Shown: piece by piece, positions 7,197 through 17,196 of the stretch
How the letters are laid out: each line of letters starts with the position of its first letter
Numbering within the stretch: position 1 is the first letter of the stretch
Assembly: GCF_011046245.1 (NCBI RefSeq)
Contig: NZ_CP049241.1
Location: forward strand, 3,240,001-3,304,000
Reading direction: 5' to 3'
Length of the DNA stretch: 64,000 nt
Source: Allorhizobium pseudoryzae
Lineage (GTDB): Bacteria; Pseudomonadota; Alphaproteobacteria; Rhizobiales; Rhizobiaceae
Made by a program: the position numbers and the translations under genes
Notes under the pieces: generated by a model
Told to the model about the DNA's origin: nothing
The model's input: the letters and a program-made list of their open reading frames with translations, nothing else
Database searches by the model: none

Positions 7197-9032
7197 TTAT
7201 TCCGGCAGGATGCGCACGGCGCCCTTGTCGGCGCTGGAGGCAAAGGCCGCATAGGCTTTCAGAGCGGTCGTGACATTGCGCCTGCGGGGAGCCGCCGGCT
7301 TCCAGCCGAGCTTGTCCTGTTCGGCGCGACGGGCTGCCAGTTCGGAATCGGTGATCTTCAGGTTGATCGTCCGGTTCGGAATGTCGATCTCGATCAGGTC
7401 GCCGTTCTCGACCAGTCCGATCGCGCCGCCATTCGCCGCCTCCGGCGAAGCATGGCCGATGGAGAGACCCGAGGTGCCGCCGGAGAAACGGCCGTCGGTG
7501 ATGAGTGCGCAGGCCTTGCCCAGACCCTTCGACTTCAGGTAGCTCGTCGGATAGAGCATTTCCTGCATACCTGGGCCACCCTTCGGGCCTTCGTAGCGGA
7601 TGACGACGACGTCGCCGGCCACCACTTCATTGCTCAGAATCGCCTTCACGGCGGCATCCTGGCTCTCATAGACCTTGGCCGGGCCGGTGAACTTCAGGAT
7701 CGATTCATCCACGCCCGCCGTCTTCACGATGCAGCCATCGAGCGCGATGTTGCCGTAGAGCACGGCCAGACCGCCATCCTTGGAGAAGGGCTTTTCGACC
7801 GAGCGAATAACCCCCTTTTCGCTGTCCGTATCGAGATCATCCCAACGCGAGGACTGCGAGAAGGCGACCTGCGTCGGCACGCCGCCGGGGGCTGCCTTGA
7901 AAAAGGTGCGGACACTTTCGGAATTGGTGCGGGTGATGTCCCAGCGGTTGATCGCGTCGCCGAGCGTTGCCTCATGCACGGTCTTGCAGTCTGTGTTGAG
8001 CAGGCCACCGCGCTCCAGCTCGCCCAGGATGCGCATGATGCCGCCGGCGCGGTGCACGTCTTCCATGTGCACGTCCTGCTTGGCGGGTGCCACCTTCGAC
8101 AGGCACGGCACACGGCGCGACAGCCGGTCGATGTCGTCCATGGTGAAATCGACACCGCCTTCATAGGCCGCTGCCAGGATGTGCAGCACGGTATTGGTGG
8201 AACCGCCCATGGCGATATCGAGCGCCATGGCATTTTCGAATGCCTGTTTGGTAGCGATGTTGCGCGGCAGAACGCCGTCGTCATCCTGCTCGTAATAGCG
8301 GCGGGCAAGATCGACGATCAGATGGCCGGCCTCGACGAAAAGACGCTTGCGGTCGGAATGGGTGGCAAGCGTCGAGCCGTTGCCGGGCAAAGAAAGCCCG
8401 AGGGCTTCCGTCAGACAGTTCATCGAATTGGCGGTGAACATGCCGGAGCAGGAACCGCAGGTCGGACAGGCCGAGCGTTCGATCACCTGGACGTCCTCGT
8501 CTGTCACCTTGTCGTCGGCAGCCGCCACCATGGCGTCGACGAGATCGAGCGCCACCGTCTTGCCGTGCAGAACCACCTTGCCGGCTTCCATCGGGCCGCC
8601 GGACACGAAGACTGCCGGAATGTTGAGGCGCATGGCGGCATTCAGCATGCCGGGCGTGATCTTGTCGCAGTTGGAGATGCACACCATCGCATCGGCGCAA
8701 TGGGCGTTGACCATGTATTCGACGGAATCGGCGATGATTTCGCGCGAGGGCAGCGAATAGAGCATGCCGTCATGGCCCATGGCGATGCCGTCATCCACGG
8801 CGATCGTGTTGAATTCCTTGGCGACGCCGCCGGCGGCTTCGATTTCGCGTGCCACCAGCTGGCCGAGATCCTTCAGGTGCACATGGCCCGGCACGAACTG
8901 CGTGAAGGAATTGACGACCGCAATGATCGGCTTGCCGAAGTCGCTGTCCTTCATGCCGGTGGCACGCCAGAGACCGCGTGCACCGGCCATGTTGCGGCCG
9001 TGGGTGGTCGTTCTGGAACGGTAAGCAGGCAT
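7197..9032 (-). CDS. ilvD: Dihydroxy-acid dehydratase IlvD
   Basis: A 611-residue iron-sulfur dehydratase converting 2,3-dihydroxy-isovalerate and 2,3-dihydroxy-methylvalerate to the 2-oxo acids, the third step of valine/isoleucine synthesis and feeding leucine and pantothenate. Cluster ligand candidates are C122 (NCDKITPGM) and the CPTCGSC motif at 189-195; the C-terminal substrate motif [14 protein letters not shown] is present. Length fits the family. The ATG at 9032 has GAGGAT 6 nt upstream. It stands alone, without ilvBN or ilvC. The 252-nt upstream region shows no leader peptide rich in branched-chain codons, so attenuation is not indicated. Confidence 0.97.
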   Translation of the reverse strand: MPAYRSRTTTHGRNMAGARGLWRATGMKDSDFGKPIIAVVNSFTQFVPGHVHLKDLGQLVAREIEAAGGVAKEFNTIAVDDGIAMGHDGMLYSLPSREIIADSVEYMVNAHCADAMVCISNCDKITPGMLNAAMRLNIPAVFVSGGPMEAGKVVLHGKTVALDLVDAMVAAADDKVTDEDVQVIERSACPTCGSCSGMFTANSMNCLTEALGLSLPGNGSTLATHSDRKRLFVEAGHLIVDLARRYYEQDDDGVLPRNIATKQAFENAMALDIAMGGSTNTVLHILAAAYEGGVDFTMDDIDRLSRRVPCLSKVAPAKQDVHMEDVHRAGGIMRILGELERGGLLNTDCKTVHEATLGDAINRWDITRTNSESVRTFFKAAPGGVPTQVAFSQSSRWDDLDTDSEKGVIRSVEKPFSKDGGLAVLYGNIALDGCIVKTAGVDESILKFTGPAKVYESQDAAVKAILSNEVVAGDVVVIRYEGPKGGPGMQEMLYPTSYLKSKGLGKACALITDGRFSGGTSGLSIGHASPEAANGGAIGLVENGDLIEIDIPNRTINLKITDSELAARRAEQDKLGWKPAAPRRRNVTTALKAYAAFASSADKGAVRILPE

Positions 9033-9284
9033 GGTGTTATCCTCGGGTCAGAATTGTCGGGCGTTTTGCGGACAAACGTTCAAGAAAACGCCCCTGTTTT
9101 GAAGTTTTCCTAGCGCAAACGCTTGGAGGTGTCACTATCACGAGACGCCAAAGCGGTACGCTGGGGGCGCTCGGCCGATCACGTGAACGTGGGTTTGTTT
9201 TTGCAGTGGCACAGTGAAACTAATTCCATCCGGTCTGCGTAACAGACAATAGACCCTTTTCATTCGCGCGCAGGAGACCCGTCC

Positions 9285-10232
9285 ATGTCGCTTTATCGCC
9301 CGCCCCGCATCGCCGCATCCGAAATCACCCCGCAAAGCCTCTATCTCTCTCGACGCCACTTCCTCGGCGCCGGCGCCGCAGGCCTTGCGCTTGCCGGTGC
9401 CGGCGGCGCTCTTGCGGCTCCGCTGAAGGCCAGCCCCAGCACCTACAAGGTGGAGGACAAACCGACCTCCAAACAGGACGTGACGACCTACAACAACTTC
9501 TATGAGTTCGGCACGGGCAAGGCCGATCCGGCCCGTTATTCCGGCGATTTCAAGCCGACCCCCTGGACAGTCGAGATCGGCGGCATGGTCGCCAAACCGC
9601 AGACCATCGACATGGAGACCATCCTGAAGGAAATCCCGATGGAGGAACGCGTCTATCGCATGCGCTGCGTCGAAGCCTGGTCCATGGTCATCCCGTGGAT
9701 CGGTTTCCCGCTCTCCGCCCTGCTTGATCGCGTCGAGCCCCTGGGCAGCGCCAAATATGTGGCTTTCGAAACCGTCGTGCGGCCGAAGGAGATGCCGGGC
9801 CAATCCGGCTTCTTCCAACCTCTCGATTGGCCCTATGTCGAAGGGCTCAGGCTTGACGAGGCGCGCCATCCGCTGACGATCCTGGCCACCGGCCTTTACG
9901 GCGAAACGCTGCCGAACCAGAACGGCGCACCGCTTCGGCTCGTGGTGCCGTGGAAATACGGCTTCAAGGGCATCAAATCGATCGTCAAGATCACGCTGAC
10001 CGACAAGGAGCCGCCGACCACCTGGAACAAGATGGCATCGCAGGAATACGGCTTCTATGCCAACGTCAACCCGGCCGTCGATCACCCGCGCTGGAGCCAG
10101 GCGACGGAACGGCGCATCGGCGAGGCGAACGGCCTGTTCGGGGGCGCGCGGTTGAATACCCTGCCCTTCAACGGTTATGCGGATGAGGTCGCCGGCCTCT
10201 ATGCCGGCATGGACCTGAAGAAGTTCTACTGA
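9285..10232 (+). CDS. msrP: Protein-methionine-sulfoxide reductase catalytic subunit MsrP
   Basis: A 315-residue periplasmic molybdopterin enzyme that reduces methionine sulfoxide in envelope proteins, taking electrons from MsrQ. It has a twin-arginine signal ([12 protein letters not shown], residues 22-33) and a sulfite-oxidase-fold domain in which C128 ([11 protein letters not shown]) is the predicted molybdenum ligand. The conserved C-terminal segment ([25 protein letters not shown], seen at residues 285-309) marks the YedY subfamily. The stop is followed 2 nt later by the msrQ ATG. Tat export with pre-inserted cofactor is expected. RBS CAGGAG is at about -9. Confidence 0.96.
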   Translation: MSLYRPPRIAASEITPQSLYLSRRHFLGAGAAGLALAGAGGALAAPLKASPSTYKVEDKPTSKQDVTTYNNFYEFGTGKADPARYSGDFKPTPWTVEIGGMVAKPQTIDMETILKEIPMEERVYRMRCVEAWSMVIPWIGFPLSALLDRVEPLGSAKYVAFETVVRPKEMPGQSGFFQPLDWPYVEGLRLDEARHPLTILATGLYGETLPNQNGAPLRLVVPWKYGFKGIKSIVKITLTDKEPPTTWNKMASQEYGFYANVNPAVDHPRWSQATERRIGEANGLFGGARLNTLPFNGYADEVAGLYAGMDLKKFY

Positions 10233-10234
10233 GC

Positions 10235-10867
10235 ATGGCGTCTTTCTCCATACCGCCACGCTTTCGGGCCCACTCCGTCTGGGCGCTTTACGTCATCGGC
10301 CTCCTTCCCGGCCTCTATGCCTTCTATCTCGGCCTCAATGGCGGGCTGGGGGCCGATCCGGTGCGCGAATTCGAGCACCGGCTGGGTTTCTGGGCGCTGC
10401 GCTTTCTTTGTCTCGGGCTGACGGTCACACCGCTGCGCGACCTCTTCGGCGTCAACCTGATTGCCTATCGCCGGGCCCTCGGGCTCCTCGCCTTCTATTA
10501 CGTGCTGGCGCATTTCACCGTCTACCTGACGCTCGACCGTGGCCTGATCCTCTCGTCGATCCTCGGAGACATCCTGAAGCGTCCCTATATCATGCTGGGC
10601 ATGGCCGGGCTGCTGATGCTGATTCCCTTGGCGGTCACCTCCAACCGCTGGTCGATCCGCAGGCTCGGATCGCGCTGGAACCAGTTGCACAAGCTCGCCT
10701 ATCCGATCCTGCTGGCCGGGCTTCTGCACTATATCCTGTCGATCAAGTCGATCACGCTGGAGCCGGTCATCTATATCGTCATTGTCGTGGTTCTGCTGGG
10801 GTACCGGCTTGTGCGGCCCCGCGTCATGGACTGGAAACGCGGACGGCGGGCGGCTGCCTTGCGATAA
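10235..10867 (+). CDS. msrQ: MsrQ heme-binding membrane subunit of the MsrPQ system
   Basis: A 210-residue inner-membrane cytochrome b-type protein of the ferric-reductase-like transmembrane superfamily. About six hydrophobic segments are visible, with histidines in transmembrane positions (for example AHFTVYLTL and LLHYILSI) suited to bind heme b. It passes electrons from the quinone pool or flavin reductase to MsrP. The start is 2 nt after the msrP stop, so the two are one transcript and probably translationally coupled. Length is normal for the family. No terminator is evident in the 146 nt before the next gene. Confidence 0.94.
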   Translation: MASFSIPPRFRAHSVWALYVIGLLPGLYAFYLGLNGGLGADPVREFEHRLGFWALRFLCLGLTVTPLRDLFGVNLIAYRRALGLLAFYYVLAHFTVYLTLDRGLILSSILGDILKRPYIMLGMAGLLMLIPLAVTSNRWSIRRLGSRWNQLHKLAYPILLAGLLHYILSIKSITLEPVIYIVIVVVLLGYRLVRPRVMDWKRGRRAAALR

Positions 10868-11013
10868 TTCTCCCGCACCACCTTCCCTTCTCCCGCCGCT
10901 CAGTTACCTTCTATCGCGAAAGCTGCAGATTTTTTTGTCGCACGCGCGGCCTGGATCCCGGTTGGCATGGGAGCGCCAGGCGTGCCCGGAACAGCACAGG
11001 AGAGGAGAGCAAC

Positions 11014-11442
11014 ATGCGGGTCATGGTCATGGTGAAGGCAACCGAGGACAGCGAGGCCGGCATCATGCCGGAGCCAGAACTGTTCGAGGCGATGGGCAAG
11101 TTCAACGAGGAACTGGTAGAGGCGGGCATCATGCTGTCCGGCGACGGTCTGAAGCCGTCCAGGCTCGCCAAACGGATTGCCTTCGACGGTGCCGACCGGC
11201 GGGTGATCGACGGACCGTTCACAGAAACGGGCGAACTGGTCGCCGGCTTCTGGATCTGGGAGGTGAAGGACATGGACGAGGCGGTCGCCTGGGTGAAACG
11301 CTGCCCCAATCCCATGCCCGGACCGAGCGAAATCGAGATCCGACCTTTCTACGAGATGGAGGATTTTGCCGACGTGGCCTCACCCGAGGGGCAGGCCAGC
11401 CATGACCGTGCCGCCGAGGGGCTCGCCGCACGGCAAAGCTGA
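11014..11442 (+). CDS. YCII/DGPF-domain protein
   Basis: A 142-residue cytoplasmic protein of the YCII-related family. It starts MRVMVMVKATEDSEAG and carries the family signature IDGPFTETGELVAGFW (residues 65-80) within a ferredoxin-like alpha/beta fold; the last 20 residues are a polar tail. The family is often encoded beside ECF sigma factors, but none is adjacent here. The start at 11014 is chosen for its strong purine-rich site (AGGAGAGGAGAG); longer in-frame readings run back into msrQ. Biochemical function is unknown. It lies 146 nt behind msrQ and may have its own promoter. Confidence 0.85.
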   Translation: MRVMVMVKATEDSEAGIMPEPELFEAMGKFNEELVEAGIMLSGDGLKPSRLAKRIAFDGADRRVIDGPFTETGELVAGFWIWEVKDMDEAVAWVKRCPNPMPGPSEIEIRPFYEMEDFADVASPEGQASHDRAAEGLAARQS

Positions 11443-11483
11443 ACATTCTTTTCCGACACGTGCGAACCGCCGTCGCTCAACGC

Positions 11484-11511
11484 AAAAAAGCCGGGTGATC
11501 GCTCACCCGGC
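11484..11511 (-). terminator. Terminator of the S10-spc-alpha transcript
   Basis: On the minus strand GCCGGGTGA and TCACCCGGC pair around a 4-nt loop and are followed by TTTTTT. It lies 30 nt after the rplQ stop and ends the ribosomal protein supercluster. Confidence 0.92.
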
Positions 11512-11540
11512 CTTCAACTCAAATCCCTTGCGGGAATGCC

Positions 11541-11966
11541 TTATGCGGCTTCGGCAGCTTCTGCTTCAGCGGCAACGCGGGCCTTGTCGGCTGCGCCCTT
11601 GGCGTTCACGTCGCGCTCAACGAATTCGATGACGGCGAGCGGGGCATTGTCGCCCTGGCGGAAGCCGGCCTTCATGATGCGCAGGTAACCGCCGTTGCGG
11701 CTGGCGTAACGCGTCGCAATCGCGTCGAACAGCTTGCGAACGGCATCGACGTCCTTGATCTGCGAAATGGCCTGACGACGAGCGTGCAGGTCGCCGCGCT
11801 TGCCGAGGGTGACCAGCTTCTCGACGATCGGGCGAATTTCCTTCGCCTTCGGGAGCGTGGTGACGATCTGCTCATGGGTGATGAGCGAAGCAGCCATGTT
11901 GGCAAACATTGCCTTGCGGTGGCTGGCGGTGCGGTTGAGCTTGCGGCCGGAGTTCTGGTGACGCAT
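11541..11966 (-). CDS. rplQ: 50S ribosomal protein L17
   Basis: A 141-residue large-subunit protein located near the peptide exit tunnel. It opens [12 protein letters not shown] and contains the family core [19 protein letters not shown]. The C-terminal tail after residue 120 is an Ala/Glu-rich extension ([13 protein letters not shown]) longer than in Escherichia coli but usual in alphaproteobacteria. It is the last gene of the alpha operon, 45 nt after rpoA, with a strong terminator behind it. Confidence 0.97.
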   Translation of the reverse strand: MRHQNSGRKLNRTASHRKAMFANMAASLITHEQIVTTLPKAKEIRPIVEKLVTLGKRGDLHARRQAISQIKDVDAVRKLFDAIATRYASRNGGYLRIMKAGFRQGDNAPLAVIEFVERDVNAKGAADKARVAAEAEAAEAA

Positions 11967-12011
11967 CTCGTGTCTCCTTTACTTGCAGACATGCGCCTGC
12001 AGTTTAAATGG

Positions 12012-13022
12012 TTAGTACTGGTCTTCGTAGCGCTTGGCGAGGTCTTCGATGTTCTCCGGCGGCCAGGCCGGAACTTCCATGCCCAGATGCAGGCCCATGG
12101 AAGCGAGAACTTCCTTGATCTCGTTCAGCGACTTGCGACCGAAGTTCGGCGTGCGAAGCATTTCCGCCTCGGTCTTCTGGATGAGGTCGCCGATGTAGAC
12201 AATGTTGTCGTTCTTCAGGCAGTTGGCCGAACGGACAGAGAGTTCCAGTTCGTCCACCTTCTTGAGGAGCGCCGGGTTGAAGGCCAGTTCGGTAACGGCC
12301 TCTTCTTCGGCTTCCTTCTGCGGCTCGTCGAAGTTGACGAAGACCGACAGCTGGTCCTGAAGGATACGAGCAGCAAACGCCACGGCGTCTTCACCCGTGA
12401 CCGAGCCATCGGTTTCAATGGTCATGGTCAGCTTGTCATAGTCGAGAACCTGGCCTTCACGGGTGTTTTCCACCTTGTAGGACACCTTCTTGACCGGGGA
12501 GTAGAGGCTGTCGACCGGAATGAGACCGATCGGGGCATCCTCTGCACGGTTACGCTCGGCCGGGACGTAACCCTTGCCGTTGTTGACCGTGAATTCCATG
12601 CGGATTTCCGCACCATCGTCGAGGGTGCAGATGACATGGTCGGGGTTCAGGATTTCGATGTCGCCAACCGTCTGGATGTCACCAGCGGTCACGACACCCG
12701 GACCCTGCTTGCGCACGACCATGCGCTTGGCATCGTCGCCATCCATCTTGATGGCGATTTCCTTGATGTTCAGCACGATGTCCGTCACATCCTCGCGTAC
12801 GCCGGGGATGGAGGAGAATTCGTGCAGGACGCCGTCGATCTGAACGGCGGTCACAGCCGCGCCGCGCAGCGACGACAAGAGAACGCGACGAAGGGCGTTG
12901 CCGAGCGTCAGACCGAAGCCGCGTTCCAGCGGTTCTGCGACGAGCGTGGCTTTCGTGCGGCCGGACGAGGTGAACTCCACCTTGTTCGGCTTGATCAGTT
13001 CCTGCCAGTTCTTCTGGATCAT
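12012..13022 (-). CDS. rpoA: RNA polymerase alpha subunit
   Basis: A 336-residue subunit that seeds polymerase assembly (N-terminal domain, about residues 1-230) and contacts UP elements and activators through its C-terminal domain (about 250-320, with [16 protein letters not shown]). I place the start at MIQKNWQEL (13022): the site GGAAGG lies about 10 nt upstream and overlaps the codon of an alternative ATG six residues earlier (13040), which has no site of its own. The gene is 183 nt from rpsK and 45 nt before rplQ in the alpha operon. Confidence 0.97.
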   Translation of the reverse strand: MIQKNWQELIKPNKVEFTSSGRTKATLVAEPLERGFGLTLGNALRRVLLSSLRGAAVTAVQIDGVLHEFSSIPGVREDVTDIVLNIKEIAIKMDGDDAKRMVVRKQGPGVVTAGDIQTVGDIEILNPDHVICTLDDGAEIRMEFTVNNGKGYVPAERNRAEDAPIGLIPVDSLYSPVKKVSYKVENTREGQVLDYDKLTMTIETDGSVTGEDAVAFAARILQDQLSVFVNFDEPQKEAEEEAVTELAFNPALLKKVDELELSVRSANCLKNDNIVYIGDLIQKTEAEMLRTPNFGRKSLNEIKEVLASMGLHLGMEVPAWPPENIEDLAKRYEDQY

Positions 13023-13205
13023 GTGTGTCAAACCTTCCATTCGCTGCCACTATCCAATCGTGGCAACCGAGCATGAGAAGCGCCAAGCAGAGAAGCCTGT
13101 CTTGGCGTTACGGCAAAGCCGCCAAACCTCGAAACACGAAGTAAGGCGGCAGAACCGGAATTCGAACCGGGGCCATGGGGTCTCCATCGCCACCGAATCT
13201 TCACA

Positions 13206-13595
13206 TCAGACGCGGCGCTTCTTGCGCGGACGGCAACCGTTGTGCGGGATCGGCGTGACGTCGCGGATGGAGGTGATCATGAAGCCGGCAGCCTGGAGGG
13301 CGCGCAGAGCCGATTCGCGACCGGAACCCGGACCGCAAACTTCGACTTCGAGAGACTTCATGCCATGCTCCTGAGCCTTCTTGGCGCAGTCTTCGGCAGC
13401 GATCTGGGCAGCGAACGGGGTCGACTTACGCGAGCCCTTGAAACCCTTGGCACCAGCAGACGACCAGGCAATCGCATTGCCCTGTGCGTCGGTGATGGTG
13501 ATCATGGTGTTGTTGAACGTCGAGTTGACGTGGGCAACGCCCGACGAGATGTTCTTGCGTTCGCGACGGCGGACGCGTGTGGCTTCCTTGGCCAT
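13206..13595 (-). CDS. rpsK: 30S ribosomal protein S11
   Basis: A 129-residue platform protein that contacts the 3' domain of 16S rRNA near the mRNA exit. It contains the family motifs [16 protein letters not shown] and the basic end [11 protein letters not shown]. The ATG at 13595 follows AAAGGAAG; an upstream in-frame extension to 13655 is rejected because it enters a repeat-bearing gap. Gene order rpsM-rpsK-rpoA-rplQ is the alpha operon without rpsD. Confidence 0.97.
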   Translation of the reverse strand: MAKEATRVRRRERKNISSGVAHVNSTFNNTMITITDAQGNAIAWSSAGAKGFKGSRKSTPFAAQIAAEDCAKKAQEHGMKSLEVEVCGPGSGRESALRALQAAGFMITSIRDVTPIPHNGCRPRKKRRV

Positions 13596-13655
13596 GGTCT
13601 TCCTTTCGTTGATATCGTCACCGCCGTAACACCAGCGGCTCCACCTTGTAGCCAA

Positions 13656-13704
13656 TAGGCAGTAGGCAATAGGCTTTAGGGATCTCCCTACTGCCTACTG
13701 CCTA
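13656..13704. repeat. Heptad-based inverted repeat inside the alpha operon
   Basis: In the 127-nt rpsM-rpsK gap, TAGGCAGTAGGCA (13656-13668) is the perfect reverse complement of TGCCTACTGCCTA (13692-13704). The loop itself contains TAGGGA/TCCCTA (13677-13690). The arms are built from a tandem AGGCAGT/AGGCAAT heptad. It looks like a small mobile or slippage-derived intergenic repeat inserted in an essential operon. Confidence 0.75.
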
Positions 13705-13722
13705 AACCCCATTGCCTCTCAA

Positions 13723-14091
13723 TTACTTCTTCTTACCGGCAATCGCCTTCGCCGGACCCTTGCGGGTGCGGGCGTTGGTGTGCGTGCGCTGACCGCGAAC
13801 CGGCAGGCCGCGGCGATGACGCAGGCCGCGGTAGCAGCCGAGGTCCATCAGACGCTTGATGTTCATCGCGGTTTCGCGACGCAGGTCACCTTCGACCTGG
13901 TAATCGCGGTCGATGGTTTCGCGGATCTGAAGGACTTCCGCGTCCGTCAGCTGATGAACGCGACGATCAGCCGGAATACCGACCTTCTCGACGATTTCCT
14001 GTGCAAACTTCGGGCCGATCCCGTGAATGTAGGTCAGCGCGATAACAACGCGCTTCGCAGTCGGGATGTTGACGCCAGCGATACGTGCCAC
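13723..14091 (-). CDS. rpsM: 30S ribosomal protein S13
   Basis: A 122-residue head protein contacting the P-site tRNA and the 50S subunit. It reads (V/M)[14 protein letters not shown] at the start, has the YIHGIG motif, and ends in the basic tail KAIAGKKK. The start codon is GTG at 14091 with AAGGAG 8 nt upstream; the in-frame upstream residues to 14193 are not family-like. It heads the alpha operon; a promoter candidate sits 167 nt upstream and there is no rpmJ between secY/adk and this gene. Confidence 0.96.
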   Translation of the reverse strand: MARIAGVNIPTAKRVVIALTYIHGIGPKFAQEIVEKVGIPADRRVHQLTDAEVLQIRETIDRDYQVEGDLRRETAMNIKRLMDLGCYRGLRHRRGLPVRGQRTHTNARTRKGPAKAIAGKKK

Positions 14092-14264
14092 GCCTATTCT
14101 CCTTGGTTCCAGTTGCCATCCGGCAAGTGGTACTTCTTCCATGAGAGCAGCCACTTCAGGCCGCCAGTTCAAATCGCATCCGAGACAAGTCAATACGACC
14201 GGGTCGGATCTCCCTCACGGGAAAATCCGCGCCGATCGCTGTCAAATGTCGCGAGTTGGCGCGG

Positions 14265-14293
14265 TGTTTAGCGGAATCGGCTCAAAATTGCAA
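14265..14293 (-). promoter_or_regulatory. Candidate sigma70 promoter for rpsM-rpsK-rpoA-rplQ
   Basis: Minus strand TTGCAA (14293-14288), a 17-nt spacer, then TAAACA (14270-14265). It lies in the 247-nt adk-rpsM gap and would start transcription near 14258. This gives the alpha operon a supply independent of the spc promoter. Confidence 0.5.
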
Positions 14294-14338
14294 CCGGCCC
14301 CGCCAAGATTCTTTAACAACCGGAAAACGGTCCACCGA

Positions 14339-14929
14339 TCAGGCGGCGGATTTTTCCAGAACACCGAGAATGGCGGTCGTGACGGCATCCACATCGGCCA
14401 TCCCGTCGAGTGCCACCAGTTCGCCCTGCTCTTCGTAATAGGCCGAAAGCGGTGCGGTCTTCGCCCGGTACTCGGCCAGGCGCTTGCGGAAGGCTTCCGG
14501 ATTGTCGTCCGAGCGGACCGTGCCGCCGGCCGCAATCGTTTCGGCAACACGCGATTCGATTCGGCGCACCAGCGCCTCCTCGTCCACCTTCAGCTCGATG
14601 ACGGCATTGAGCGTCAGGTTCTTCGCCTTCATTGCCTCCGAAAGCGCCTTCGCCTGAGGAACGGTGCGGGGGTAACCATCCAGGATGAACCCCTTGGCAC
14701 AGTCGGCCTCTTCGATCCGCTCTGCCACGATCTGGTTGACGATATCGTCAGAGACAAGACCGCCGGCATCCATCACGGCCTTGGCACGCTGGCCAATCTC
14801 CGTGCCCGCACTCACGGCGGCGCGCAACATGTCGCCCGTCGAAAGCTGCGGGATGCCATACTTTTCCGTCAGACGCTTTGCCTGGGTCCCCTTACCCGCG
14901 CCTGGCGGCCCCAAAAAGATCAGTCTCAT
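14339..14929 (-). CDS. adk: Adenylate kinase (short, LID-less type)
   Basis: A 196-residue cytoplasmic kinase catalysing ATP + AMP to 2 ADP. The P-loop is GPPGAGKGT (residues 7-15), with the AMP-binding LSTGDMLR and the DGYPRT segment. The long LID domain of the 214-residue enzymes is replaced by a short stretch (about residues 126-140), which is the alphaproteobacterial form. ATG overlaps the secY stop (ATGA), so translation is coupled. Residence in the spc operon between secY and rpsM is conserved in this lineage. Confidence 0.97.
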   Translation of the reverse strand: MRLIFLGPPGAGKGTQAKRLTEKYGIPQLSTGDMLRAAVSAGTEIGQRAKAVMDAGGLVSDDIVNQIVAERIEEADCAKGFILDGYPRTVPQAKALSEAMKAKNLTLNAVIELKVDEEALVRRIESRVAETIAAGGTVRSDDNPEAFRKRLAEYRAKTAPLSAYYEEQGELVALDGMADVDAVTTAILGVLEKSAA

Positions 14930-16266
14930 CGTCCCCTCTTTCCTCCACGCAACTTGGACTTCTTGATCAGGCCCTCATACTGCTGGGCAATGAGGTGCCC
15001 CTGTATCTGTGCTACCGTATCGAGGGTAACACTGACAACGATCAAAAGCGAAGTACCACCAAGGGCTAATGGGATACCGGTGCGCGCAATGAGCGTTTCC
15101 GGAAGAATGCAGACGAAGACGAGATAGACCGCGCCAACGACCGTGATTCGGGTCAGCACGTAATCAATGTATTCGGCGGTCCGCTCACCGGGGCGAATGC
15201 CCGGAATAAAACCGCCATGCTTCTTCAAATTGTCGGCCGTGTCCTTCGGGTTGAAGACGATGGCCGTGTAGAAGAAGGCAAAGAACGCGATCAGCATGCC
15301 GTAGAACAGCATGAACAGCGGCTGGCCGTGCTGCAGCGACCCGAGAACAGTCGTTGCCCAGCCCGGCAGGTTGGTGTTGCCACTGAAGCCTGCCAGCGTT
15401 GCCGGCAGAAGCAGCAGAGAAGATGCAAAGATCGCCGGAATGACGCCCGAGGTGTTCAGCTTCAACGGCAGGTGCGACGTATCGCCCTGGAACATCCGGT
15501 TGCCGACCTGACGCTTCGGATACTGGATCAGCAGACGACGCTGCGCGCGTTCGACGAAGACGATGAGCGCGATGACACCGATGGCGATGATGACGACCAT
15601 GAGAATCAGCGCCGTCGACAGAGCACCGGTGCGGCCGAGTTCCAGCGTTCCGGCCAGAGCCTTCGGCAGACCGGCGGCGATGCCGGCGAAAATGATCAGC
15701 GAAATGCCGTTGCCGATGCCGCGCGAGGTGATCTGCTCACCGAGCCACATCAGGAACATGGTGCCGCCGAGCAGAGTGACGACGGTCGAAACGCGGAAGA
15801 AGATTCCGGGATCGGCGACAATCCCCTGCCCGCTCTCAAGACCCACGGCGATGCCATAGGCCTGCAGCGTGCCGAGAAGAACCGTGCCGTAGCGCGTGTA
15901 CTGGTTGATGATCTTGCGGCCCTGCTCGCCTTCCTTTTTCAAGGCTTCGAGCGAGGGAACGACGGAGGTCATCAGCTGCACGATGATCGACGCGGAGATA
16001 TACGGCATGATGCCGAGCGCGAAGATCGCCATGCGCTCGACGGCGCCGCCGGCAAACATGTTGAAGAGGCCGAGGATGCCGCCCGCCTGGCCGCGGAAAG
16101 CCTGCGCATAGGCTTCCGGATTGAGACCGGGAAGCGGGATATGCGTACCCAGGCGGTAAACCAGAAGAGCAGCCAGGGTGAACCAGAGGCGCTTCTTGAG
16201 GTCGGTGGCCTTCGAGAACGTCGAAAAATTGAGATTGGAGGCCAGTTGTTCAGCTGCAGAAGCCAT
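14926..16266 (-). CDS. secY: Preprotein translocase subunit SecY
   Basis: A 446-residue channel subunit with ten transmembrane helices forming the SecYEG pore for export and membrane insertion. Family landmarks include LGTHIPLPG near residue 40, [10 protein letters not shown] in helix 2, [12 protein letters not shown], and the cytosolic C5 loop/ending RGGKRGR. It starts 230 nt after rplO, the gap containing an attenuator-like hairpin, and its stop overlaps adk. Its partner SecE is encoded at 43880 in the same window. Confidence 0.97.
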   Translation of the reverse strand: MASAAEQLASNLNFSTFSKATDLKKRLWFTLAALLVYRLGTHIPLPGLNPEAYAQAFRGQAGGILGLFNMFAGGAVERMAIFALGIMPYISASIIVQLMTSVVPSLEALKKEGEQGRKIINQYTRYGTVLLGTLQAYGIAVGLESGQGIVADPGIFFRVSTVVTLLGGTMFLMWLGEQITSRGIGNGISLIIFAGIAAGLPKALAGTLELGRTGALSTALILMVVIIAIGVIALIVFVERAQRRLLIQYPKRQVGNRMFQGDTSHLPLKLNTSGVIPAIFASSLLLLPATLAGFSGNTNLPGWATTVLGSLQHGQPLFMLFYGMLIAFFAFFYTAIVFNPKDTADNLKKHGGFIPGIRPGERTAEYIDYVLTRITVVGAVYLVFVCILPETLIARTGIPLALGGTSLLIVVSVTLDTVAQIQGHLIAQQYEGLIKKSKLRGGKRGR

Positions 16267-16452
16267 GCATTTCTCCGCCTGACCAATTCCGGCGGCAAAC
16301 GATCGGCCCAGCCGGAAAGCAGTCCAAATTCAGTTTCAGAAAACCGGGAGACGGAACGGCTGCCACGCAACCTTGTGCCTCACCCCATTTCCCGCGAAAG
16401 CCCGGTTGATACCGTCGATGCGGCCCAGGCTCGTGAGGCTCACATATGGGAG

Positions 16453-16486
16453 CAAAATCGCCCGAAGTGAAGCACTCCGGGCGATT
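16453..16486 (-). terminator. Attenuator-like hairpin between rplO and secY
   Basis: On the minus strand a 14-nt arm (16486-16473) pairs with its complement (16469-16456) with one mismatch and a 3-nt loop, followed by a run of T ending TTTTGC. It begins 11 nt after the rplO stop. Partial termination here would make secY and adk less abundant than the ribosomal proteins before them. Confidence 0.65.
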
Positions 16487-16496
16487 CCATATCAGA

Positions 16497-16970
16497 TTAT
16501 TCGGCGGCTGCCACTGCGGCGACCTTGATCGATCCACCGGCCTTTTCGATCTTTTCGACGGCGGCCTTGGAGGCGCCGGCGACATCGATCGTGACCTTGG
16601 TCATCAGTTCGCCGTCAGCGAGAACGCGAACACCATCCTTCGGGCGACGGATCACGCCGGCAGCCTTCAGGGCTGCTGCATCGATCGTGGCCGAAGCGTC
16701 GAGCTTCTTCGCGTCGATCGCGGCCTGGATGCGGCCGAGCGATACGGTTGCGAATTCCGACTTGAAGATGTTGTTGAAGCCACGCTTCGGCAGGCGACGG
16801 TAGATGGGCATCTGACCGCCTTCGAAGCCGTTGATGGCAACGCCGGAACGGGCCTTCTGACCCTTGACGCCGCGACCACCGGTCTTGCCCTTGCCCGAAC
16901 CGATACCGCGACCAACGCGGATGCGGTCCTTCGTGGAGCCTTCGTTGTCCTTGATTTCGTTCAGTTTCAT
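16497..16970 (-). CDS. rplO: 50S ribosomal protein L15
   Basis: A 157-residue late-assembly protein of the large subunit. It starts [16 protein letters not shown] and shows the glycine/lysine-rich N-terminal extension [20 protein letters not shown] that threads into 23S rRNA, then the globular SPKRGF-like region ([10 protein letters not shown]). It follows rpmD by 16 nt and precedes a hairpin and secY. Confidence 0.96.
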   Translation of the reverse strand: MKLNEIKDNEGSTKDRIRVGRGIGSGKGKTGGRGVKGQKARSGVAINGFEGGQMPIYRRLPKRGFNNIFKSEFATVSLGRIQAAIDAKKLDASATIDAAALKAAGVIRRPKDGVRVLADGELMTKVTIDVAGASKAAVEKIEKAGGSIKVAAVAAAE

Positions 16971-16986
16971 GATCTTAACTCCCGGC

Positions 16987-17184
16987 TCACTTCTCGTCGA
17001 CGACGCGAACGAGATGCTGGACAGACCGGATCATGCCACGAACGGAAGGGGTATCTTCCAGCGTGCGAACCCGGTGCATCTTGTTGAGGCCGAGACCGAT
17101 CAGCGTATGACGCTGAACAGCAGGCCGGCGAATGGGGCTACCGATCTGCTCGACCGTCACCGTCTTCTTGGTTTCGTTGGCCAT
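16987..17184 (-). CDS. rpmD: 50S ribosomal protein L30
   Basis: A 65-residue protein with the family fold and motif [20 protein letters not shown], followed by the LNKMHRV segment that distinguishes L30. Size is standard (about 60). It lies 12 nt after rpsE and 16 nt before rplO in the spc operon. The ATG at 17184 follows AAGGAG about 6 nt upstream. Confidence 0.96.
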   Translation of the reverse strand: MANETKKTVTVEQIGSPIRRPAVQRHTLIGLGLNKMHRVRTLEDTPSVRGMIRSVQHLVRVVDEK

Positions 17185-17196
17185 CAGTGTAGCTCC

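Noticed and set aside
7191..9113. A 640-codon plus-strand frame opposite ilvD
   Set aside because: IlvD on the minus strand is unmistakable; the opposite frame has no homology signal.
9033..9284. A leader peptide or attenuator before ilvD
   Set aside because: No short frame rich in Leu/Ile/Val codons and no terminator/antiterminator pair is visible.
13023..13040. An earlier rpoA start giving six extra residues
   Set aside because: The ribosome binding site GGAAGG overlaps that upstream ATG and is correctly spaced only for the ATG at 13022; the family also starts there.
14092..14338. A search for rpmJ (L36) between adk and rpsM
   Set aside because: No frame in this 247-nt gap reads like L36 on either strand; the gap holds a promoter candidate instead. 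Alphaproteobacterial rpmJ is usually elsewhere.
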